Assembly: GCA_949076555.1 (NCBI GenBank)
Contig: CARUOB010000062.1
Coordinates: 2,493-17,331 of the forward strand
Length of the DNA stretch: 14,839 nt
DNA from: an uncultured Lachnospiraceae bacterium
Lineage (GTDB): Bacteria; Bacillota; Clostridia; Lachnospirales; Lachnospiraceae
Direction: 5' to 3'
In this document: piece after piece, positions 1-7,275 of the stretch
Numbering within the stretch: position 1 is the stretch's first letter
Layout: each line of letters begins with the position of its first letter
Notes under the pieces: generated by a model
Database searches by the model: none
Told to the model about the DNA's origin: nothing
What the model saw: only the letters and a program-made list of their open reading frames with translations
Made by a program: the position numbers and the translations under genes

Positions 1-7
1 GCTGTAA

Positions 8-2329
8 AAAAACGCCACCGCAGACACCATCGCAGAGTACAGCAAGGTATACGATTCCTTTCGCAAACTTCAGGATAAGCTGGACAGCGGAAAAGTCCTG
101 TCCGCTTCCGACTGGAAAAAATACAATACCTACAGCGGCCAGTTACAGCAGTTTGCCGACGAGAGGGAAGCCACCGTCAAATCTTTAAACGAACAGCTCG
201 AAAAACTCCAGAGTCCCGGCGATAAGGCTGCCAACATCAAACGCGAGTATGAGGAAGCCTCCGAGGACATCCGCGAAAGCTATAAGAATCAAATCGACTC
301 CATAGACTCCGGCATGAAAGCCTCCAGCCAGTACAAAAACCTGCTCGCCCAAAAGCAACGTCTGGAAAACAAGCGCGACAGCGCAAAAGGACTGACCGCC
401 ACCGAGGAAAAGGCGCTTAGAAAATACACGGCGGAGCTTGACGCGCTGGAAAAGGGAGCCACCGGAGACAACGTCGCAAACTACATGAAAACATGGGAGC
501 AGTGGTACGCCCTCCGGCTAAAGATTGACAAAGGTACGGCCTTGAGCAAAACGGACGCCGCAAAATACGACGAACTAAGTTCTAAGCTCGAAGGCTGGAA
601 CGAGGAAAAGCAGTCCCGGATCAACGACCTCTTATCTCTGATGGAGGACGATCTGGAAAAGCTGCGTAAATCTAACGATGAGAATCTGGCCGACGCGGAG
701 GCTGAGACCAACAGCTATTACTCCACCGTGTACGGGCTGGCGAGGCAGATCGCCGAATACAACTTAACCGCCCTGAACGAACAGCTTTCCTGTCTGGACG
801 CCTATATCGGCTACTACAGTGATCTCGTATCGCTCTACGACCGGTTCTCCGGCGACAAACTTTCCCGTCTTATGACGGATCTGGACGAAGGCGCTTTATC
901 CGATCAGGTCAGCGTATATGAAAAGTATCTGGACACGCTGACCTCGAAATACGATGCAACGCTCTCCCAAATCAATGAGTACAAACAGCTTCTCGATGCC
1001 ATCGACACCAACGATTTCCAGTCGTCCATGTCCCTGTTTCAAAAGGCCATGGACAATTATCAGGCTTCCGGCAACACGGAGATGGCGGACAGGCTGCAGG
1101 CCGTTCTCGATTTATTAAACGAACGCGCCGCCGATGCGGACAACTGGGACGAATATGCGGATCTGTGGACCAGCGAATGGGAACAGGCGCTTGCGGATGC
1201 GAAATCCGGCCTGATCGAAACAGCCGGTTCCATACAGGAGATCAACGACGCCTTGCGGGAAGTGCGATTCTCAAGTATCACGGACGCCATCGAAGAGTTA
1301 AACCGGGCGGACGGCATTCTCTCCTCCATGTCAGGCCTGATTCAGGATGCATGGCTCTATGGGGACGAGGGGCTTACCGAGTATGGAAAATCCAAGGCCG
1401 CCCTATTGGTATCCCAGCTTGAAAACGCCCAGAACAGGGCGGAAGAATATCTGGAACTCACAAAACGGATCGAGGAAAATCAGGATACCTACGCCTCGGA
1501 TACCGCCTATCAGGAAGCGCTCTCTGAGGCTTCCCAAAACTACTACAGCACCCTCTCCGACGCCGCCTCTCTGGAAAACGCCATCATGGATCTGATGAGA
1601 CAGGCGAAGGAGGAGGAAGTTTCCGGCTGGAAAGATATCATTTCCGCCAGAAAAGAAGCCTTACAGGCTAAGAAATCCTACTACGACTACGACAGAAACC
1701 TAAAGGAGAAAAACAAGAACATCGACTCCCTGCGGGCGGAGCTTGCCGCCTTAAACGATATCAACACCGCTCAGGCAAAGGCCAGAAAAGCCAAGCTGGA
1801 AGCACAGCTTGCACAGGCGGAAGAAGAACTTGAAACCGCCAGAACGGAACACGAGTATTCCATCAGCATGGACGCCCTCGACGATTACGCGAAAACGCTG
1901 GCAGAAGCGCTGGATGAATCCACGCAGACCGTAGAGGAAACCTTGGAATCCCAGAAGAAAGTGATCGAGGAGGCCAAAGAACTGTACCGCACTTCCACGG
2001 ACGCGGTGGAGGAAACCATGCAGAAGGTCACCGACTTTTACCGTCTTGCAGGAGAACGGATGGATACTTTTCTTGCGAATCTCCCGGAATCGGACCTTTC
2101 TCCAAACCTCGTCCGTCTTCCTGATACCGCGGGCGCATTGGAGGCGATACCTTCTTCCGGCCGGGAGTCTGTGGAAATCGTCAACCACTACGACGCCCTG
2201 TTACGTGTCGACGGCAGTGTGGACAGGGACGCACTCCCTGGCCTGCAGGATATTCTGGAAAAATCTTATCAGTACACCACACAAAAACAGTATGCCGATC
2301 TAAAAAAGATCGGGTACGCCCTACATTGA
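8..2329 (+). CDS. Phage tail tape measure protein, C-terminal part, frame interrupted at left edge
   Basis: This is the C-terminal part of a tail tape measure protein, which sets tail length and is packed inside the tail tube. The frame is open from base 8 to the TGA at 2327-2329 (773 codons). An in-frame TAA lies at 5-7, and the first ATG is only at 314. Bases 8-313 still encode the same charged, helix-forming sequence as the rest, so the ATG at 314 is unlikely to be the true start. The upstream part probably continues in another frame across the A7 run at 6-12. The protein is mostly long helix and coiled coil rich in Ala, Glu, Lys and Gln, with no membrane segment in this part. Three related modules with a K.D.G..L(S/T) core lie near 38-180, 314-460 and 485-630. 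The C-terminus (IVNHYDALLRVDG, then a YADLKKIGYAL end) is typical of Firmicutes tape measure proteins. The Dit gene follows, as in siphovirus operons. Whether the gene is broken or continuous in the phage cannot be judged without upstream sequence. Confidence 0.78.
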   Translation, partial: KNATADTIAEYSKVYDSFRKLQDKLDSGKVLSASDWKKYNTYSGQLQQFADEREATVKSLNEQLEKLQSPGDKAANIKREYEEASEDIRESYKNQIDSIDSGMKASSQYKNLLAQKQRLENKRDSAKGLTATEEKALRKYTAELDALEKGATGDNVANYMKTWEQWYALRLKIDKGTALSKTDAAKYDELSSKLEGWNEEKQSRINDLLSLMEDDLEKLRKSNDENLADAEAETNSYYSTVYGLARQIAEYNLTALNEQLSCLDAYIGYYSDLVSLYDRFSGDKLSRLMTDLDEGALSDQVSVYEKYLDTLTSKYDATLSQINEYKQLLDAIDTNDFQSSMSLFQKAMDNYQASGNTEMADRLQAVLDLLNERAADADNWDEYADLWTSEWEQALADAKSGLIETAGSIQEINDALREVRFSSITDAIEELNRADGILSSMSGLIQDAWLYGDEGLTEYGKSKAALLVSQLENAQNRAEEYLELTKRIEENQDTYASDTAYQEALSEASQNYYSTLSDAASLENAIMDLMRQAKEEEVSGWKDIISARKEALQAKKSYYDYDRNLKEKNKNIDSLRAELAALNDINTAQAKARKAKLEAQLAQAEEELETARTEHEYSISMDALDDYAKTLAEALDESTQTVEETLESQKKVIEEAKELYRTSTDAVEETMQKVTDFYRLAGERMDTFLANLPESDLSPNLVRLPDTAGALEAIPSSGRESVEIVNHYDALLRVDGSVDRDALPGLQDILEKSYQYTTQKQYADLKKIGYALH

Positions 2330-2339
2330 AAAAGCAGAC

Positions 2340-2377
2340 GGAGGGCGCGGGAAAATCTTTGATTAACCCCGCCCTCC
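2340..2377 (+). other. Intercistronic hairpin between tape measure and Dit genes
   Basis: GGAGGGCG at 2340-2347 pairs with CGCCCTCC at 2370-2377. Two further G-C pairs lie inside after one C-C mismatch, and the loop is 16 bases (2351-2366). No U-tract follows. Instead the Shine-Dalgarno of the next gene starts four bases later. The hairpin is therefore more likely an mRNA stability or processing element, or a device that tunes translation of Dit, than a terminator. This function is inferred. Confidence 0.5.
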
Positions 2378-2398
2378 CGGAAAGGAGGCAACCATTAC

Positions 2399-3271
2399 AT
2401 GTCATTCTTAGACGCATATTCTTTTATCTTCGACGGCGAAAGCAGCGATTCTTATAACCTGATGATGTGCTGGATCGACGACACTGCGGACATTTCCGCA
2501 AACGGGCTTCGCCGGACAATCGACAGCGGCGCCGTCAACCACGTCCGCTTAAAGACAAACAATTACGGCGTGAGTTTTGACGGAAATATCGAGTTTTCCT
2601 TTTATATTATCAAAAAGGACGAGACGCCTTTTACCAGACAAGAGTCCATGGCCGTCAACCGCTGGCTTACCCGTTCCACCGTGCCCAGAGCCTTATACTT
2701 TAGCGATAACGCTGTGCCCACGCTCCATTACTACGCCGTCTGCACGGAGATCGAGGACAAGGTTTTTCTGGAGCATCAGGCCAAACGTCTGGTTTTCAAG
2801 ACAAATTCCCCTTTCGGTTTCACCGATCCCGCCGAGAAAAAGTTCCGCGTTACAGGCGAGGAAGTCTTCGACGTAGATAACCTTGCCGAAACGGTTAACG
2901 GACTCTTCTATCCCCGGATTCTCTTATCCGCCAAAGACACCGGCGCCATTGTAATCGAAAACGTGAGCGACCAAAAATCAGTGACTCTCACTTTTTCCGA
3001 GTCATTCTTGCCGGACAGTTCGGGGAACCGGACGCTCCTGATCGACAGCGCGCAAATGAAACTGCTTGACGTAAATAACGGCGGCCGTCTCGTGCCGTTT
3101 CATGAAGTGGGCTGGACGACACAATATTCCAGCTACGTCTCATCCGTTGACAGCTTCATGGAATCAATCTACTGGTTCCGACTCATACCGGGAACAAACA
3201 CCGTTAAGATAACGGGCAGCTGCGAGGCCGCCTTTATCTTTGAATTTCCCAGAAAGGCAGGATGTTTATGA
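2399..3271 (+). CDS. Phage distal tail protein (Dit)
   Basis: This is a distal tail (Dit) protein of 290 residues. In siphoviruses Dit forms a hexameric ring at the tail tip that joins the tail tube to the tail-associated protein and baseplate. The N-terminus, with F.FdGe.S..YNL followed by a W.D segment, is typical of the Sipho_tail/Dit family. So are the RT..SG motif near residue 40 and the later galectin-like beta-rich half ending in EFPRKAGCL. The length fits the family. The start is supported by AAAGGAGG at 2381-2388, ten bases before ATG. The stop TGA at 3269-3271 overlaps the start of the next gene, which suggests translational coupling and fixed stoichiometry. No signal peptide or membrane segment is seen, as expected for a virion protein. 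The identification comes from motifs and gene order, without a search. Confidence 0.88.
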   Translation: MSFLDAYSFIFDGESSDSYNLMMCWIDDTADISANGLRRTIDSGAVNHVRLKTNNYGVSFDGNIEFSFYIIKKDETPFTRQESMAVNRWLTRSTVPRALYFSDNAVPTLHYYAVCTEIEDKVFLEHQAKRLVFKTNSPFGFTDPAEKKFRVTGEEVFDVDNLAETVNGLFYPRILLSAKDTGAIVIENVSDQKSVTLTFSESFLPDSSGNRTLLIDSAQMKLLDVNNGGRLVPFHEVGWTTQYSSYVSSVDSFMESIYWFRLIPGTNTVKITGSCEAAFIFEFPRKAGCL

Positions 3272-6200
3272 TTTATCTGGCAAAACCTACGGGCGAAATA
3301 CTCGGCAGGCCAAGCGGTCTCAGGGAGGAAACCTGTAAAGTGAAAAAAACGTTGACCGACATGTGGGAGCTTTCCTTTGACGTCAACAAATATACGGATG
3401 AAAAGGATGACTTTTCGTCCTCCGATTTTTACGAATCCCTCTCCGAAAACATGTATCTATTGCTGGAGAGCGATACGGCCAACGCTCTTTTTCTGATCGA
3501 CACAAAACCTGTCGTCACAAACGACGGCATACAGGAAACCAAGAGCATCACGGCCCACACGGCAGAGTGCGAACTGCAGCAGAAATTTCTCCGCAGCTTT
3601 TACATCAATAACGGCACCGGAGAAAGTCAGGAATATCTGGCGGATGACAACATTGATCCCTACACCGGACTGCCAAAGGAATATATCCGCCTCGTCAATT
3701 TTGAAAAGCCCGGACTTTCCCTGCTGCATCTGGCATTGCAGGAAACCGGATGGACAGTGGACGACAGCTTGCAAACTGCGGAGGCAGAAGCCTGCGCCGG
3801 AAAATATCAGTTCAGCGTGGACGGAAAGGATGTCTATTCTTTCCTCATGAGCGAAGTCGCCCAGACGGCAAAAATTCTCTTTTTCTTCGACCGCAGAAAA
3901 CGCAGGGTCAGCTTCCGCTCCTATACGCATATCGGTAAGGACACCGGCATTTGCATCGGCCTGCGCAATCTGGCAAGCCGGATTCAGATCGAATCCACCG
4001 CGGACGCGGCGCTGATCACCGCATACCGCCCGGCCTGTGACGGCGGCTTGGGTATCGAATATGTCAACTTCGGCGATCCCTGCCTGTACAATCTGGATTA
4101 CTTCGCAGACACACACGATGCGTACGGGGATTATCAGTACGTCACCGAAAGTTTCCATGACCAGTACGCGGCATGGAAAAAGAAGCGGGAAGAGCTGCGG
4201 CCGGATTACATCGCCCTGACAGAATCCTATAACAAAACCCTCCTCGATGTAAGCGAATTACAAAACCGCCTTCCCAACGACGGCTGCAGCATCGACTACA
4301 AAACCTATAAGGCGGACGAGCTTGCCTTCTCCTTAAACGCCTATGAAAAGGCGCTGGCCGCATTAATCACCCTGTACAAAAAGGAGTATCCCGCCCTCTA
4401 TGCCGATCCCGGCGCCAAGCTGGATGAATCGCATCTGCGCACTACCATGTACTGGCACGACTACTACGCTTACAAATATCAGATTATTCCCGCCGTTGTG
4501 GAGGCCATGAAAATCTGGTATGCGACAGACCAAAACGGCAATCTTTTAAGGGATGAAAACGGAAACTATGTGGTATGCGAAAACGGAAACCCCGCTTACG
4601 CGGGAAATCCTGCTATCGTAAAACCGGTAAACGCCTTTTTGTATGAATTTGAACTGTACGGACTGACCGAGCTGAAAGCAAAGAAAAAGGCGTGGATGGA
4701 ATGCGTCAATCTTTTATATCGTGACGGTTTTATCACCTCCGGCACAAAGGAAAATCCAAAGGCCTACCTGACTCCCGACGAAACCGGCTGGGGACGGCTG
4801 ACGGCCGGACAAAAAGCGCAGTTTACCACCATTGCGGCATTCAAAGATACGCTCAACAGCTATCTCGACTACATGGCATTCGCCTCTCGCCCTAACGCCA
4901 TAACCGGCACAACCTGCAAAGGCATCGTCCGCCTGTGCGAGGACGCCATTTCCAAAAGACAGGGAGAAATCGATTCCCTGCAAAAACGCCTCGCCGCCGT
5001 CGGCGCCGAGAGGGATGCCCTTTCCTCCTCCGTTCTCCCGAAAAACAATTTCAGCGCGGAGAACCTGAAGCTCTTTTGCCTCCTCGTCCGTGAGGCAGAC
5101 TACAGCAGCAAAAATATCGTGACTACCAATCTGGACGACGTCCTAACCATGATAAGCGTTGCCGAAGAACTCTATCAGGACGCTGAGACGCACCTTAATA
5201 CCGCATCACATCCGCAGTACACGTTTTGCACCACCATCGACAACCTGTTTGCACTGGAAGAATTTGCACCGCTGCGGGAAGATTTTGCCATCGGCAATTT
5301 CATCCGCCTGCTGCCCGATCTGTTCCGCGACGACTCCGTAAAACTGCGGCTCATATCCATCGAGTCAAACCCGCTTCTCGATACCGGAGATATCTCCGTG
5401 GAGTTTTCCACCATGACGAGATCCCTGTCAGACGTCAACGATCTGGCCTTCCTCTTCGGCGAGGGCGCTTCCGGCACTTCCCGCTCCTCCGGGTCTGCCT
5501 CCGGCGGCGGAACCTACGGCAAAAACGATGCCGAAATCCAGATCGCCAACAATATGCTGAACGCCCTGTTAAAGTCAGAAACCTTCGGCACACAAGTATC
5601 TGACGTGATTCTGGACAGTATCCGGGCCAATAAAGGGAATTTCGGAAAACTGCTTTCGCACAGCGGGATTTTTGACAGTTTGGAGAGCGGAGAAATAAAA
5701 GTAAACGGCGCATGTCTTACGAACATTATTCAATCCCTGAATTATATTGCCGGGTCAGAAGGCAGCATGTTTAATTTGGAGAATGGATCTGTCGACTTTG
5801 CGGGCGGCGCCCTGACGTACACGAAAAACAAAGGTCTGGTCATAAAAGGGGCAAAGGGAAAAACTTCCATAGACGGCTCCTCCGTCAACACCGGCGCCAT
5901 TACATCGAATAACTATAACGGTACGTCCGGAAACCCTCTCGGAAATACAAAAGGTTCCATTATTGATCTGACGAATGGACAGTTCAGTTTGGGCGGCGGA
6001 AAGCTCAAGCTGAACGACAATAACCTACTGGTCAAGGGCAACGTGATTGCTGACAGTCTGATCGCTAATCAGTTCGGATCAATTGCCGGATGGAAATTTG
6101 ATCAGACAGGATTTTATAAGGTCGGTGCAAACGGCGAAAAGCAAATGATACTGGGGGATGAGGGGATTTCTGCCGGGGAGAGTTTTTCAGTAATGCAAAA

Positions 6201-7236
6201 CGGTAAGTGTGCTATTAAGGATATCGATCGATTGGATATTGGCAGTATTCATTTAGACAAAGATTCTTCCATAACGATCGATAAAAACGTAATATCCTCC
6301 CACGGAACTGATCGGGATAAAAAATACAGAATGGATTACGCTCTTGATACAGAAGGATTTCACATTTATAATGGGGACATTTTAACACCGTCTACTGAAG
6401 CATTTGCGGATTTGCAGATTCAGTCATTGGGAACTGGTGGATTCTTAGAATTGAATAAACGTTTCCAATCTGAGCAGACTTCTTCCGGCAGATACGCCGA
6501 AAGAAAAGCAGACTGCAATTGTATAATTGACACAATGGGAATCCATGGCATAAGTAAAATATATGAACGCTACGAACTATTAAATGTACCATTTGATGAA
6601 ACTATTAATACTTATGATGCAACTCTTATCAGGCCAGCAATTCCACAAAACATCCGTAACTATTTCAATCCATTTGGCGTTTTAGATTATCCTACACTTC
6701 CTCTTTACCCAAAAATAATTACTTCTGAAGGTTCCATAAATTTTGACGACGTGGAATATTTTGAAGGTTTCGGACAAACTGATTCCGTAAAAGAATATGT
6801 TTTCGAATACGGGCGTTATATCGTTAATGATTATTTGTTAACCCAAACAAGCAGTTCCGGTTCACAGCTTCGCATTTCCGAACAAGGTATGCTTTATACT
6901 TATGCAAGTTCGTCCAAAAAGTACAAATATGATATTACGGACCAAATATCTGAACCGCTTAACCCCCAAAATCTTTATGCGCTTCCCGTCATTCAGTTCA
7001 AATATAATAATAACTATTTGAGCAAAGACGACCAGCGCTACGGCAAAAATATCATCGGTTTCCTCGCCGAGGATGTATACGAAATCTATCCCATCGCCTG
7101 CAACTTGAAAGACAACGAGCCTGAGGTACCTGAGTACAATATGCTGATCGCCCCGATGTTAAAACTGATCCAAGAGCAGCATGAAGAAATCGAAAAACTG
7201 AAACAGCGAGTCACAATTTTAGAGCAGAAAGCATAA
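3268..7236 (+). CDS. Tail-associated/receptor-binding tail protein with C-terminal S74 chaperone domain
   Basis: This 1322-residue tail-tip protein follows Dit, the usual place of the Tal/tail endopeptidase family. The N-terminal third (MIYLAKPTGEILG, then LTDMWELSFDV) matches the family that forms the trimeric tail-tip hub. A long helical insertion covers about residues 285-620. A Gly/Ser linker (SGTSRSSGSASGGG) sits near 732-746. Beta-rich repeats follow, including a GSIAGWKFD motif often seen just before the fibre part. The last 110 residues are an intramolecular chaperone of the S74 type. SSKKYKYDI at 1215-1223 supplies the Ser-x4-Lys dyad (S1215, K1220), then come IGFLAEDVYEIYP and a C-terminal coiled coil. 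In this family the domain drives trimer folding and cuts itself off before the Ser. Two starts are possible: ATG 3262 and ATG 3268. I prefer 3268 because GCAGG at 3257-3261 is well spaced and ATGA overlaps the Dit stop. Bases about 6190-7000 are much richer in A+T than both flanks, suggesting an exchanged receptor-binding segment. No peptidoglycan hydrolase motif was recognised. Confidence 0.87.
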   Translation: MIYLAKPTGEILGRPSGLREETCKVKKTLTDMWELSFDVNKYTDEKDDFSSSDFYESLSENMYLLLESDTANALFLIDTKPVVTNDGIQETKSITAHTAECELQQKFLRSFYINNGTGESQEYLADDNIDPYTGLPKEYIRLVNFEKPGLSLLHLALQETGWTVDDSLQTAEAEACAGKYQFSVDGKDVYSFLMSEVAQTAKILFFFDRRKRRVSFRSYTHIGKDTGICIGLRNLASRIQIESTADAALITAYRPACDGGLGIEYVNFGDPCLYNLDYFADTHDAYGDYQYVTESFHDQYAAWKKKREELRPDYIALTESYNKTLLDVSELQNRLPNDGCSIDYKTYKADELAFSLNAYEKALAALITLYKKEYPALYADPGAKLDESHLRTTMYWHDYYAYKYQIIPAVVEAMKIWYATDQNGNLLRDENGNYVVCENGNPAYAGNPAIVKPVNAFLYEFELYGLTELKAKKKAWMECVNLLYRDGFITSGTKENPKAYLTPDETGWGRLTAGQKAQFTTIAAFKDTLNSYLDYMAFASRPNAITGTTCKGIVRLCEDAISKRQGEIDSLQKRLAAVGAERDALSSSVLPKNNFSAENLKLFCLLVREADYSSKNIVTTNLDDVLTMISVAEELYQDAETHLNTASHPQYTFCTTIDNLFALEEFAPLREDFAIGNFIRLLPDLFRDDSVKLRLISIESNPLLDTGDISVEFSTMTRSLSDVNDLAFLFGEGASGTSRSSGSASGGGTYGKNDAEIQIANNMLNALLKSETFGTQVSDVILDSIRANKGNFGKLLSHSGIFDSLESGEIKVNGACLTNIIQSLNYIAGSEGSMFNLENGSVDFAGGALTYTKNKGLVIKGAKGKTSIDGSSVNTGAITSNNYNGTSGNPLGNTKGSIIDLTNGQFSLGGGKLKLNDNNLLVKGNVIADSLIANQFGSIAGWKFDQTGFYKVGANGEKQMILGDEGISAGESFSVMQNGKCAIKDIDRLDIGSIHLDKDSSITIDKNVISSHGTDRDKKYRMDYALDTEGFHIYNGDILTPSTEAFADLQIQSLGTGGFLELNKRFQSEQTSSGRYAERKADCNCIIDTMGIHGISKIYERYELLNVPFDETINTYDATLIRPAIPQNIRNYFNPFGVLDYPTLPLYPKIITSEGSINFDDVEYFEGFGQTDSVKEYVFEYGRYIVNDYLLTQTSSSGSQLRISEQGMLYTYASSSKKYKYDITDQISEPLNPQNLYALPVIQFKYNNNYLSKDDQRYGKNIIGFLAEDVYEIYPIACNLKDNEPEVPEYNMLIAPMLKLIQEQHEEIEKLKQRVTILEQKA

Positions 7237-7248
7237 CGCGTCTGCTCT
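7221..7248 (+). other. Hairpin spanning the stop codon of the tail-associated gene
   Basis: AGAGCAGA at 7221-7228 pairs perfectly with TCTGCTCT at 7241-7248 around a 12-base loop that contains the TAA stop (7234-7236). A loosely T-rich stretch (7251-7260) follows, then the next Shine-Dalgarno at 7263-7269. It could be a weak attenuator or an mRNA 3'-end stabiliser between the tail-tip gene and the baseplate gene. Confidence 0.5.
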
Positions 7249-7275
7249 CCGTTTATTTTAAAAAGGAGGCGCATT

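Noticed and set aside
314..2329. ATG 314 as the true start of the tape measure gene
   Set aside because: Coding character continues without change upstream to base 8, and there is no Shine-Dalgarno before 314.
3262..3267. ATG 3262 as start of the tail-associated gene
   Set aside because: Possible but less likely: the ATG at 3268 has better ribosome binding site spacing and gives the usual MIYL N-terminus with an ATGA overlap. It changes only two residues.
3457..4158. Long opposite-strand frame inside the tail-associated gene
   Set aside because: It is a shadow of a strongly supported coding frame, with no ribosome binding site or recognisable protein.
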